A stretch of DNA of 64,000 nt. It comes from Pseudomonas pergaminensis (lineage in GTDB: Bacteria; Pseudomonadota; Gammaproteobacteria; Pseudomonadales; Pseudomonadaceae). The position numbers and the translations under genes are program-made. The stretch spans positions 6,294,501 to 6,358,500 of the forward strand of contig NZ_CP078013.2 of assembly GCF_024112395.2 (NCBI RefSeq), read 5' to 3'. The notes below the pieces were generated by a model. It was given only the letters and a program-made list of their open reading frames with translations. It was not told the origin of the DNA and made no database searches. The first letter of the stretch is position 1. Every line of letters starts with the position of its first letter. Positions 45,623 to 54,233 of this stretch are shown piece by piece.

Positions 45623-46291
45623 ATGGCGTATCAATTTGACTTTGTACCGGTCCTGGCCAACACCGACCTGCTGTTGCGCGGCGCGCTGTTCACCCTTGAG
45701 CTGACCGCCATCGGCGCCATCCTCGGCGTGGCCCTGGGCACCGTCGGCGCCGTGGTGCGGGCGTGGAAGATCCAGCCGTTCGCCTGGTTCTTTGGCGTGT
45801 ATGTCGAGTTGATCCGCAACACGCCATTCCTGGTGCAGTTGTTCTTCATCTTCTTCGGCCTGCCGTCCCTGGGGCTGAAGATCACCGAGTGGCAAGCTGC
45901 CGTGCTGGCGATGGTGATCAACCTGGGCGCCTACTCCACGGAGATCATCCGCGCCGGCATCCAGGCCATTCCACGCGGGCAGCTGGAAGCCGCCGCCGCG
46001 CTGGCCATGACGCGCTTCGAAGCCTTTCGCCACGTGGTGCTGCTACCGGCGCTGGGCAAGGTGTGGCCGGCCCTGAGCAGCCAGATCATCATCGTGATGC
46101 TCGGTTCGGCGGTGTGCTCGCAGATCGCCACCGAAGAGTTGAGCTTTGCCGCCAACTTTATCCAGTCGCGCAATTTCCGTGCATTCGAAACCTATGCCCT
46201 GACCACCCTGGTGTACCTGTGCATGGCGTTGATGATTCGCCAGTTGCTCAACTGGATTGGCCGCCGCTTCGTGATGAGGAACAGCCGATGA
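45623..46291 (+). CDS. Polar amino acid ABC transporter, permease 1
   Basis: This 222-residue permease of the HisMQ type has five membrane helices, the pattern YVELIRNTPFLVQLFFIFFGLP (about 53-74) and an EAA loop (IPRGQLEAAAALAMTRFEAFRHVVLLPAL, about 115-143) that docks the ATPase. It starts 17 bases after the binding-protein gene, and its stop overlaps the next ATG (ATGA at 46288-46291). Confidence 0.94.
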   Translation: MAYQFDFVPVLANTDLLLRGALFTLELTAIGAILGVALGTVGAVVRAWKIQPFAWFFGVYVELIRNTPFLVQLFFIFFGLPSLGLKITEWQAAVLAMVINLGAYSTEIIRAGIQAIPRGQLEAAAALAMTRFEAFRHVVLLPALGKVWPALSSQIIIVMLGSAVCSQIATEELSFAANFIQSRNFRAFETYALTTLVYLCMALMIRQLLNWIGRRFVMRNSR

Positions 46292-46938
46292 GTGATTTCT
46301 CCTTCTGGGACATCGTGCGCAACCTGGCCACTGGCCTGCAATGGACGCTGTTGCTTTCACTGGTGGCGTTTATCGGTGGCGGCGTGATCGGCTTGCTGGT
46401 GATGACGATGCGCATCAGTCGCAAAGCCTTCCCGCGCAATGTCGCCCGCACCTACATTGAGCTGTTCCAGGGCACGCCGCTGTTGATGCAGCTGTTCCTG
46501 GTGTTTTTCGGCATTGCCCTGCTCGGTGTGGACATCTCGCCCTGGCTGGCAGCCGCCATTGCCCTGACCCTGTTTACCAGCGCCTACCTCGCCGAAATCT
46601 GGCGCGGCTGCGTCGACTCCATCGCCCACGGGCAATGGGAAGCCTCGGCCAGCCTGGCGCTCAACCCGCTGGAGCAGCTGCGCTACGTGATCTTGCCCCA
46701 GGCGCTGCGCATTGCCGTGGCGCCGACGGTGGGCTTCTCGGTGCAAGTGATCAAAGGCACCGCCGTAACCTCGATCATCGGTTTCACCGAGTTGACCAAG
46801 ACCGGCGGCATGCTCGCCAACGCCACCTTCGAGCCCTTCATGGTCTACGGCCTGGTGGCCCTTGGTTACTTTTTGCTCTGCTACCCCCTGTCCCTCAGTG
46901 CTCGCTACCTGGAAAGGAGACTGCATGCCTCTGCTTAG
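46288..46938 (+). CDS. Polar amino acid ABC transporter, permease 2
   Basis: This 216-residue HisMQ-type permease has YIELFQGTPLLMQLFLVFFG near 56 and an EAA loop (IAHGQWEASASLALNPLEQLRYVILPQAL) near 112. It forms the heterodimeric channel with the preceding permease. It is translationally coupled on both sides: a 4-base overlap with permease 1 and a 14-base overlap with the ATPase gene. Confidence 0.94.
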   Translation: MSDFSFWDIVRNLATGLQWTLLLSLVAFIGGGVIGLLVMTMRISRKAFPRNVARTYIELFQGTPLLMQLFLVFFGIALLGVDISPWLAAAIALTLFTSAYLAEIWRGCVDSIAHGQWEASASLALNPLEQLRYVILPQALRIAVAPTVGFSVQVIKGTAVTSIIGFTELTKTGGMLANATFEPFMVYGLVALGYFLLCYPLSLSARYLERRLHASA

Positions 46939-47662
46939 AATTTCCGCCCTGCATAAGTATTACGGCGATCACCATGTACTCAAGGGCATCGACCTGACCG
47001 TTGAAGAAGGCCAGGTGGTGGCGATCATCGGCCGCAGCGGTTCGGGCAAGTCCACCTTGCTGCGCACCCTCAACGGCCTGGAGTCCATCAACGACGGCGT
47101 GATCGAAGTCGATGGCGAATACCTCGACGCCGCACGCGCCGACTTGCGTAGCCTGCGGCAGAAAGTCGGCATGGTGTTCCAGCAGTTCAACCTGTTCCCG
47201 CACCTGACCGTCGGTGAAAACGTGATGCTCGCGCCGCAAGTGGTGCAGAAAGTGCCCAAGGCCAAGGCCGCCCAATTGGCCAGGCAAATGCTTGAGCGTG
47301 TGGGGCTGGGCGAGAAGTTCGACGCCTTCCCTGATCGCCTGTCCGGCGGCCAGCAACAGCGTGTGGCCATCGCACGCGCCCTGGCGATGTCGCCCAAGGT
47401 GTTGCTGTGCGATGAAATCACCTCGGCCCTCGACCCGGAGCTGGTCAACGAAGTGCTCAGCGTGGTGCGCCAACTGGCCAAGGACGGCATGACCCTGATC
47501 ATGGTGACCCACGAAATGCGCTTCGCCCGGGAAGTCGGCGACAAGCTGGTGTTCATGCACCAGGGCAAGGTGCATGAAGTGGGCGACCCCAAGGTGCTGT
47601 TCGCCAACCCGCAAACCCCCGAGTTCGCCAATTTCATCGGCTCCGTGGAGCAGCCGGACTGA
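46925..47662 (+). CDS. Polar amino acid ABC transporter, ATP-binding protein
   Basis: This 245-residue ATPase has Walker A IIGRSGSGKSTLLRTLNGLE (about 33-52), Q-loop VFQQFNLFPHLTV (about 85), signature LSGGQQQRVAIARAL (about 139) and Walker B VLLCDEITSALDPE (about 160), all intact. It is of the GlnQ/HisP class. A GGAGA site inside the permease gene serves its ATG at 46925. Its last 29 bases overlap the end of the convergent fimbrial gene. Confidence 0.95.
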   Translation: MPLLRISALHKYYGDHHVLKGIDLTVEEGQVVAIIGRSGSGKSTLLRTLNGLESINDGVIEVDGEYLDAARADLRSLRQKVGMVFQQFNLFPHLTVGENVMLAPQVVQKVPKAKAAQLARQMLERVGLGEKFDAFPDRLSGGQQQRVAIARALAMSPKVLLCDEITSALDPELVNEVLSVVRQLAKDGMTLIMVTHEMRFAREVGDKLVFMHQGKVHEVGDPKVLFANPQTPEFANFIGSVEQPD

Positions 47663-48167
47663 CCAGCTCGAAACTGCCCTGCCCCTCCAGCACCGCTTGA
47701 TTGCGAACATGCAGCGCATCAGCGGGCAGGTTGGTATCGATTTCTACCTGGGCGCTCAACCGCTGGCCAGCCCCTCGTGCCACCAGGACCTGGCCTGGCA
47801 ATAACTGCCCGCTGGCGTTTTCGCCGGGCAAGTGTGCCTGCGTCCACTCGACCGCACGCCCATCCATCAGGGCATGCTTGAGGGTCAGGTTGAAGCGCCC
47901 CTGACGGCCGAACCGAAAACCTTGTCCATTGGCTGCGCCGGTAAATCGCAACGCGATGACCGAAGGCTCCTCGCACAGTACGTTCAGTTGCACCCTGCGT
48001 GTGCTGAGCGCTATTGAGGGAGTCTCAACCAGTGCCTCCCTGCGAATAACGCCATAATCGACGCGCGACTGGCTTACGGACACCCGGCAGTTTTGCGCCT
48101 GTGCTCCCTCGGCCATCCACACGATGCAGAGCAATGCGAAGCCCACGCTTTTCAACTTAACGGCCAT
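47634..48167 (-). CDS. Minor fimbrial subunit or tip protein of the chaperone-usher operon
   Basis: This roughly 177-residue exported protein has a signal peptide (MAVKLKSVGFALLCIVWMAEGAQA|QN) and opens CRVSVSQSRVDYGVIRREAL, a pilin-like N-terminal strand, with Cys near the start and a second one in LNVLCEE as in many subunits. It is last in the operon, where tip or adaptor subunits often lie. The start at 48167 overlaps the usher stop by 11 bases; ATGs at 48191 and 48203 (with GAAGG) are alternatives. It converges with and overlaps the ABC ATPase gene by 29 bases. Confidence 0.72.
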   Translation of the reverse strand: MAVKLKSVGFALLCIVWMAEGAQAQNCRVSVSQSRVDYGVIRREALVETPSIALSTRRVQLNVLCEEPSVIALRFTGAANGQGFRFGRQGRFNLTLKHALMDGRAVEWTQAHLPGENASGQLLPGQVLVARGAGQRLSAQVEIDTNLPADALHVRNQAVLEGQGSFELVSPAAPRSR

Positions 48168-50658
48168 GGCACACCGCCGAACTTGTCTCATAGAACCTGT
48201 CATTGTCGGCCTTCGACTCGGGGGTAAGGTTGAGCAGGCAAGAGGAAGAGTCCGGCATTAGGACCCGCAGTATTTGGGCGTCATTGGCGTCGTTGAGGAA
48301 AATCATGCCATCACCCACCACACTGGTCAGGAACCGATTGTTCTTGTCCAAAACCGAAGCGCCCTGAGGCAGCGGCCGCCCTTGTTGATCGCTGGCGCTC
48401 AGCAGCACACGGCGCACCGTCACGACCTCGAAAGCCACGTTATTGACGGAGCCCCGACCTGCCGCAAGCACTTGGGTGCCGTTCTTCAGGTCGACCCGTT
48501 TTGGCAATGACTGGGTCTGCACCTCAATGCGGCTGTTGGTGTAGGCGGGCAGATTGGCGAGCACCGCCTGCCCGGTGAAGTCGGTCCACACCGGACCTTG
48601 CGGGGTATCGACTTTTGCAGCGCCAATGTCACCCACCGAGACGATGCCAAACGTGTCCTGCACAGCATAAGGCGAGAAGGTCAAGCCACCCTGGTGCACC
48701 ACCATTCCACCCTGCACCTGCCCTGAATAGGTGGTGCCCTGCGGATCACGACTGACACCCAGCCCGGCTCGGACATACCTTGGCAGCACGTCCACATTGG
48801 CTCGGATCGATTGCTCCCGATGGCTTAGATCGCGTTCGACACCCACCTCATAATTCACGTACTCATTGACCCGCTCACTGAATGCGCTACCTGCTCGTGA
48901 CTGGCCCCCTTGGCGACTGATATAGCTGCTCACGCGCCGATCAGCCCCCAAGGGCACACGGACTTGCAGCCGCACGGACAGCTTATCTTCCTGAGCCGAA
49001 TCGCGGCGCCGGTCTTCAAGCCGGGCATCACGGCGAGCCTGGGAGCCGCCCACCTGCGAGTCGCCGATCAGCGCAATGTCGGCATAGCGATATGACTTGT
49101 TCCACGCCGCAAACACATGCTCGGTCGTGTGCCCGTCGAATTGGGCGCTACGGGTGTAACCCACCGAAAAGCCCCCAAGTGTGGGGTCGACCCAGCTCAT
49201 GCCCGCCGTATATTGGTTCTTGAAGCGAGAGTCCAGACCATCGGCGCTGGATGAGCGCCCGACTTCAAGCACCTCACGATAACCGCGGGTCTGAGTGGTT
49301 GCGCTCAGGCTGACCTCGATATCGGCAATCACCGGGCTGCTCATGGACACGCTGCTGCGTGAGCCGTAGCGCGCATCTCGACTGTCACGGGACAGGTTGT
49401 GACGCGCACCTACGGAGACGCGCTGGAAAAACACGCTGCTCAGCGTGCCGCCAGACGACCAGTATTCATCCGTGCTCAACAGACCAAAGCCCGCAGAGGA
49501 GTCACGTCCCAGTCCCCATGTGCCACTGCCCATGGCGACCACGGGCGACGGCCCGCTCTCGGATACGTTGCCCCGCACCTTGCCAAGGGAAAAGTAGTAA
49601 CCGGGAGCCGCTGGAGCGGCGCCCGCGAATGATGCCGCCGGGACCACGAAACTGCGCTTGGCACCCCGCACATCGATGACGCTGACTTCCAGGTCGCTGG
49701 TGCCATTGAGCAAAGGCAGACCCGTCAGCCGGAAGGGGCCTTCAGGCACCAGCGTGCTGTGAATCAACACGCCGGACTGGCGCACTTCAATCCGCGATTG
49801 GCTCCGGGCCAAGCCCTCTACCACCGCATTGTTACTGCCCGCCGGCACCCGCGACTGGCCGTCCGGAGAAAACTGCACGCCCGACAGTTGGAGACCACCG
49901 AACAACGGGTTGTTAGTGGAGATCTGCCCTACCTGGAAAGTGGACTGCAGCGCAGCAATGTCGCGCTGGGCGTAGGCATAGAGGTGCTCAGTACGGGTGT
50001 CACCCTTGTCAGCGACATAGAACTGGTGACTGCGCACAATCCAGTCGCCCAAGTTGAAGCCTGCCTCGGTATAAGCCGACACGAACCGACTGGACCCACT
50101 GCGCGAATGGCTGTCAAAGCCCAGCACGTCATAGTTGAACAGGGCCGCCGTGCCGCCATGGGCGAAATGCCCAGCCTCCCATTGCGGCTCGCGAAACGAC
50201 TGGGTCGGCACTACCAATGCCACCTCATCGACACCGGGCCGCAGTCGCACCATCGTCGTCGGGAACGCACCGAGGAAGTCGTGGCAGGCGTCATCGACGG
50301 TGGTGCCTTCACGGACGACTTCACGCGGCTGCACCAAACCGGCTTTTTCCAACAACCCTGGGGTGAAACACAACTGGCCTTCCGCGTCGAACCGCGCATC
50401 CACCAACCCGTGCGGATTGCCATTGACCCGTAGCCCCACCACCTGGGTGCCCTCGCGAAAACGCGCCGCAGTGCGAAAATAGTCCGAGACCTTGGGGTCG
50501 ATACCGTAGGTGGTCAGTGCCGCGACGTCGAAACCCTCCCCCAACTCCAGCGCAGAGACCAGGCCGGGCAAACTCCACAGCGTCGCAAACCCCATGAGCA
50601 ACGAGGGTCGGCGCGACCAGCAAGAAGCTGAAAGGCTTCTATTCGACAAGTTAGCCAT
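48157..50658 (-). CDS. Fimbrial outer-membrane usher (FimD/PapC family)
   Basis: This 833-residue usher has a signal sequence (to about residue 36, LVSALE), an N-terminal periplasmic domain (about 38-150), and the 24-strand pore with its plug. Family motifs are FNYDVLGF, LVPEGPFRLTGLPLLNGTSDLEVSVIDVRG (about 300-335) and the closing C-terminal domain with the Cys pair (SCLLNL, SAVCHGR). It secretes and assembles chaperone-bound subunits at the cell surface. It lies 7 bases after the chaperone gene. By overall look it fits the short-subunit beta-like usher group, but I cannot place the clade. Confidence 0.92.
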   Translation of the reverse strand: MANLSNRSLSASCWSRRPSLLMGFATLWSLPGLVSALELGEGFDVAALTTYGIDPKVSDYFRTAARFREGTQVVGLRVNGNPHGLVDARFDAEGQLCFTPGLLEKAGLVQPREVVREGTTVDDACHDFLGAFPTTMVRLRPGVDEVALVVPTQSFREPQWEAGHFAHGGTAALFNYDVLGFDSHSRSGSSRFVSAYTEAGFNLGDWIVRSHQFYVADKGDTRTEHLYAYAQRDIAALQSTFQVGQISTNNPLFGGLQLSGVQFSPDGQSRVPAGSNNAVVEGLARSQSRIEVRQSGVLIHSTLVPEGPFRLTGLPLLNGTSDLEVSVIDVRGAKRSFVVPAASFAGAAPAAPGYYFSLGKVRGNVSESGPSPVVAMGSGTWGLGRDSSAGFGLLSTDEYWSSGGTLSSVFFQRVSVGARHNLSRDSRDARYGSRSSVSMSSPVIADIEVSLSATTQTRGYREVLEVGRSSSADGLDSRFKNQYTAGMSWVDPTLGGFSVGYTRSAQFDGHTTEHVFAAWNKSYRYADIALIGDSQVGGSQARRDARLEDRRRDSAQEDKLSVRLQVRVPLGADRRVSSYISRQGGQSRAGSAFSERVNEYVNYEVGVERDLSHREQSIRANVDVLPRYVRAGLGVSRDPQGTTYSGQVQGGMVVHQGGLTFSPYAVQDTFGIVSVGDIGAAKVDTPQGPVWTDFTGQAVLANLPAYTNSRIEVQTQSLPKRVDLKNGTQVLAAGRGSVNNVAFEVVTVRRVLLSASDQQGRPLPQGASVLDKNNRFLTSVVGDGMIFLNDANDAQILRVLMPDSSSCLLNLTPESKADNDRFYETSSAVCHGR

Positions 50659-50665
50659 GCGCCGA

Positions 50666-51382
50666 TCAACTCCCTTCGGTAGTGATCGGGGCTCGGTAGC
50701 GGTCTACCGAAAAACCGTAGACCGTGGCCGGCTGTATCTCGACCTCGGCCAAGCCGCCCAGGCTGCCCTCAACCTGTGCCGTCAGCACCTCCCCCGGCAA
50801 AATGTAGGTACGCGGCAAAGTGGCCAAGGCTTTTTGGGGAAGTAGCTGCACATCCGGCGCCAGGCGCACCACATAAGCGCTGTCGTTATGAACGGTCAGA
50901 CGTTCCCCCGACCGGCTCCACGTCAACAACTCCCAAGGCGAATCATGCCGAGGCAAGCCTTTGGGATGCAGGATCAGCGGCAGGTTCTGTCGAACAGTGA
51001 TACCAATGGTCGCACCCGTTCCGGCCCGCGCCTGCGGAATACCCTCAAAGGACACACGCTTCAAGCGCTGGGTCTTCAACGGTTCCTTCAAGGTGGCAAT
51101 GAAGCGCACTAATTGGGTTTCACCCGCATCCACCCGCGTAATGGGGGGTGTCACTATCAATAAGGGCTCCACGTCCTCGGGCACGTTCTCCACGACCGAG
51201 TGAAGAAGCGCTGGCCTCGCCTCGGTATTCCTGATGTTTATCGTGGCCTCGCCCTGCTCTTCATAAAGAATAACCACCGAAGTCTCCGGCAGCATCCCGT
51301 CGGCCGTGGCCACATCGACAAAACATAGACACAGGCTTACACCGAACAACCGCACTTTATTTATTACTGAAAGACTACACAC
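50666..51382 (-). CDS. Periplasmic fimbrial chaperone (PapD family)
   Basis: This 238-residue chaperone has signal-like hydrophobic residues 10-27, then two Ig-like domains. Typical positions are the G1-type strand TQLVRFIATLKEP, RVSFEGIPQA near 125 and LILHPKGLP near 148; the second domain ends near GFSVDRYRAPITTEGS. It caps subunits by donor-strand complementation. The first codon is a GTG at 51382 with GGGGAA eight bases ahead; no ATG lies near the signal sequence. It lies between pilin and usher genes in one operon. Confidence 0.88.
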   Translation of the reverse strand: MCSLSVINKVRLFGVSLCLCFVDVATADGMLPETSVVILYEEQGEATINIRNTEARPALLHSVVENVPEDVEPLLIVTPPITRVDAGETQLVRFIATLKEPLKTQRLKRVSFEGIPQARAGTGATIGITVRQNLPLILHPKGLPRHDSPWELLTWSRSGERLTVHNDSAYVVRLAPDVQLLPQKALATLPRTYILPGEVLTAQVEGSLGGLAEVEIQPATVYGFSVDRYRAPITTEGS

Positions 51383-51441
51383 TCAGTGTTCCCCGCAGAA
51401 TATGAGGTTAGCTATTACAGCCAAGCACTCATATGAAAACA

Positions 51442-51473
51442 GCCGATCAAAAAGTATCCGCTTTTTGATCGGC
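51442..51473. terminator. Hairpin between pilin and chaperone genes (attenuator-like)
   Basis: GCCGATCAAAAAG (51442-51454) and CTTTTTGATCGGC (51461-51473) form a perfect 13 bp stem with a 6-base loop, 14 bases past the pilin stop. No long T tract follows on the minus strand. Such a hairpin probably protects pilin mRNA or thins downstream transcription, giving more pilin than chaperone and usher. Confidence 0.7.
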
Positions 51474-51487
51474 CATAGTTGAATCGC

Positions 51488-52147
51488 TTAGAGGTAAACC
51501 AATGTAAGCGTGGCGCGCCCATCAAGAATGACATCGCGATTTAGCGTCAAGTCTTGAGCCTTATTGATAACCGCTCTAACAGCGATAGTCCCGCTCATCT
51601 GGGAGAGTGACGCCGGGACAAGGACTACACCGCTGCGCCAGGAATATTGACTTGACTGCCATGCGACTTTGCCATCACTGTTCTGCCAGGCACCGGCGTT
51701 GGTACCACGCGTAATAAGAGAAAGCGTTTTACCTGTCGACTGCAGGTCTTTAAGCGTGATCGCATAACCACCCGTGTTTTTTTGTGCGACCGTACCCAAG
51801 CCAAAGTTGTGAATGTCCCTATGACCTTGGTTAAGCGCGCTCAGAATGTCTCTCACCCTGCTGTTCGGCTGCAGGTCGTCAAATGTCAGCCCGAACTGGG
51901 TGTAGCCTGCTCCGCAATTGATCGTCACGGGCGTGGTCATCTCCCGCAGCGGTGTATAGGCCGTCTGGGATAACGAGCTCGAGGGAATATCCCCATAATT
52001 GATATTGCCCCCTCCGGTCATGCTGAGGTTGCAAGAAGCGGGTTTGATCGTGCCCCTGACGCTCAACTGGGCACTCGTTGTTGCCTGTGCACCAAAAGCC
52101 GCAGCCAGGCAAGCGATACCCAGAGTCAATCCAACAATCTTTTTCAT
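51488..52147 (-). CDS. Fimbrial major subunit (DUF1120-like)
   Basis: This 219-residue exported protein has a signal peptide (MKKIVGLTLGIACLAAAFGAQA|TTS). The mature part starts LSVRGTIKPASCNLSM and contains a second Cys in VTINCGAGYTQFG, a pilin-like disulfide pair, and ends LDGRATLTLVYL like a donor-strand-accepting subunit. The family resembles DUF1120 proteins found beside chaperone-usher genes in Pseudomonas. Start at 52147; an ATG at 52180 would bury the signal. The gene and its promoter are visibly AT-richer than neighbours, a sign of transfer or relaxed selection. Confidence 0.85.
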   Translation of the reverse strand: MKKIVGLTLGIACLAAAFGAQATTSAQLSVRGTIKPASCNLSMTGGGNINYGDIPSSSLSQTAYTPLREMTTPVTINCGAGYTQFGLTFDDLQPNSRVRDILSALNQGHRDIHNFGLGTVAQKNTGGYAITLKDLQSTGKTLSLITRGTNAGAWQNSDGKVAWQSSQYSWRSGVVLVPASLSQMSGTIAVRAVINKAQDLTLNRDVILDGRATLTLVYL

Positions 52148-52594
52148 GTTCGACCTGTCACTTAAAGTTAGCAGGCGCATTTATTTCTGTTTTGGATAAC
52201 CGACGACAAATAAATAACGCCACGGCACAATTGCCGAGTGACAGTCTGTCTTGTCGATGCCCAATTAAAGAATAAGACAACACCTCAATTACTGTCGGAG
52301 GCATATAAACAAGCTGTCGGCAGTGCGTTTTTCGGCAGTAGTACTGAGTCAGGCACCAAAAAGAAAACCGGCACTGAATTTGTAGGCGACATCATAATCA
52401 CCCCTCCAACAGTGCAAAGTTACATATTCCTACATACCTCGAATACATCGCTAACAGAAGCGCGAAAGCGCAACCTACATATCCCACAGGAATTACCTAC
52501 AGACCACCTCAGGGAAATTCCCCAAGCACTACGCGTTGGCGTCAGCGGTCGATCGTGGCACGATGGTCAGGTTATCGACCGAGACCCCCAAACC
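52148..52594. promoter_or_regulatory. AT-rich divergent spacer between pilin and ppx
   Basis: This 447 bp region carries no gene I can support. It is AT-richer than the window average. It holds three direct copies of CCTACA (52429, 52474, 52496) and one inverted copy (TGTAGG at 52381), likely binding sites for the fimbrial regulator. A frame open from 52238 runs into ppx without a stop, but its codon use is not Pseudomonas-like. Confidence 0.45.
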
Positions 52595-54097
52595 ATGCCG
52601 CAATCCCAAGCCAAGAATCTGTCCCTGATCGCCGCCATCGACCTGGGCTCCAACAGCTTTCACATGGTCGTGGCCAAGGCCCAGAACGGTGAAATCCGCA
52701 TCCTTGAGCGACTTGGCGAGAAGGTGCAACTGGCTGCCGGGATCGACGACGAGCGCCAGCTCAATGAAGAATCCATGCAGCGCGGGCTCGATTGCCTGAA
52801 GCGGTTTGCCCAACTGATCAACGGCATGCCCCTGGGCGCCGTTCGAATCGTCGGCACCAACGCGTTGCGCGAAGCCCGCAACCGTGGCGAATTCATCCGC
52901 CGCGCCGAGGAGATCCTTGGGCACCCGGTGGAAGTCATCTCCGGTCGCGAGGAGGCACGTCTTATCTATCTGGGCGTGTCCCACACCCTGGCCGACACCC
53001 CCGGCAAACGCCTGGTCGCCGACATCGGCGGCGGCAGTACCGAATTCATCATCGGCCAGCGCTTTGAACCGCTGCTGCGCGAAAGCCTGCAGATGGGCTG
53101 CGTCAGCTACACCCAGCGCTATTTCAAGGACGGCAAGATCACCCCGGCGCGCTACGCCCAGGCCTACACGGCGGCGCGCCTGGAGATCATGAGCATCGAG
53201 CACGCCCTGCACCGCCTGACCTGGGATGAAGCCATCGGCTCGTCCGGCACCATTCGCGCCATCGGCCTGGCCCTCAAGGCTGGCGGCCATGGCACCGGCG
53301 AAGTCAACGCCGAAGGCCTGGCCTGGCTCAAGCGCAAACTGTTCAAGCTGGGGGACGCCGAGAAAATCGACTTCGACGGCATCAAGCCGGACCGCCGCAC
53401 GATCTTCCCGGCGGGCCTGGCAATTCTCGAAGCGATCTTCGACGCCCTCGAACTGCAACGCATGGACCACTGCGACGGCGCCCTGCGGGAAGGCGTGCTC
53501 TACGACCTGCTGGGTCGCCATCACCACGAAGACGTGCGTGAGCGCACGCTCACCTCGTTGATGGAGCGCTACCACGTCGACCTGGAACAAGCCGCCCGTG
53601 TCGAGCGCAAAGCCCTGCACGCCTTCGACCAGGTGGCCGAGGACTGGGACCTGGAAGACGGCGTCTGGCGCGAACTGCTGGGCTGGGCCGCCAAGGTGCA
53701 CGAAGTGGGCCTGGATATCGCCCACTATCATTACCACAAGCACGGCGCCTACCTGATCGAACACTCGGACTTGGCCGGTTTCTCCCGCGAGGACCAGCAA
53801 ATGCTCGCCCTGTTGGTGCGCGGCCATCGCCGTAACATCCCCAAGGACAAGTTCGCTGAATTCGGCGACGAAGGCATCAAGCTGATTCGCCTGTGCGTGT
53901 TGCTGCGCTTTGCGATCCTGTTCCACCACATCCGTGGCACCCAGGAAATGCCCCAGGTGACCCTGCGCGCCAACGACGACAGCCTGGACGTGGTGTTTCC
54001 GAAAGGCTGGCTGGATGAGAACCAGCTGACCCAGGCGGACTTCGCCCAGGAAGCGGAGTGGCTGACGCGGGTGGGGTTCAGCCTGAACCTGCGCTGA
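52595..54097 (+). CDS. ppx: Exopolyphosphatase Ppx
   Basis: This 500-residue Ppx/GppA phosphatase has the ASKHA nucleotide/phosphate motif [18 protein letters not shown] (about 11-28), [12 protein letters not shown] near 123, [12 protein letters not shown] near 145, and a C-terminal HD-like half (about 320-500; [19 protein letters not shown]). It removes phosphate from the ends of polyphosphate. Start at 52595 (MPQSQAKN); the frame is open upstream but the added residues look random. It faces ppk across a REP pair, the pseudomonad arrangement (E. coli has ppk-ppx in line). Confidence 0.94.
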   Translation: MPQSQAKNLSLIAAIDLGSNSFHMVVAKAQNGEIRILERLGEKVQLAAGIDDERQLNEESMQRGLDCLKRFAQLINGMPLGAVRIVGTNALREARNRGEFIRRAEEILGHPVEVISGREEARLIYLGVSHTLADTPGKRLVADIGGGSTEFIIGQRFEPLLRESLQMGCVSYTQRYFKDGKITPARYAQAYTAARLEIMSIEHALHRLTWDEAIGSSGTIRAIGLALKAGGHGTGEVNAEGLAWLKRKLFKLGDAEKIDFDGIKPDRRTIFPAGLAILEAIFDALELQRMDHCDGALREGVLYDLLGRHHHEDVRERTLTSLMERYHVDLEQAARVERKALHAFDQVAEDWDLEDGVWRELLGWAAKVHEVGLDIAHYHYHKHGAYLIEHSDLAGFSREDQQMLALLVRGHRRNIPKDKFAEFGDEGIKLIRLCVLLRFAILFHHIRGTQEMPQVTLRANDDSLDVVFPKGWLDENQLTQADFAQEAEWLTRVGFSLNLR

Positions 54098-54124
54098 CCT
54101 GACCTGAAGAACTCTGCAAAACAA

Positions 54125-54215
54125 ATGTGGGAGGGGGCTTGCCCCCGATGGCGGTGGACCAGTCAATGAATCTGTTGACTGACACCGTCATCGGGGGCAA
54201 GCCCCCTCCCACATT
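54125..54215. repeat. REP inverted pair
   Basis: ATGTGGGAGGGGGCTTGCCCCCGATGG and TCATCGGGGGCAAGCCCCCTCCCACAT face each other between the convergent ppx and ppk genes and may terminate both. Confidence 0.9.
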
Positions 54216-54233
54216 TTCAGACCGCGTCGGTTT

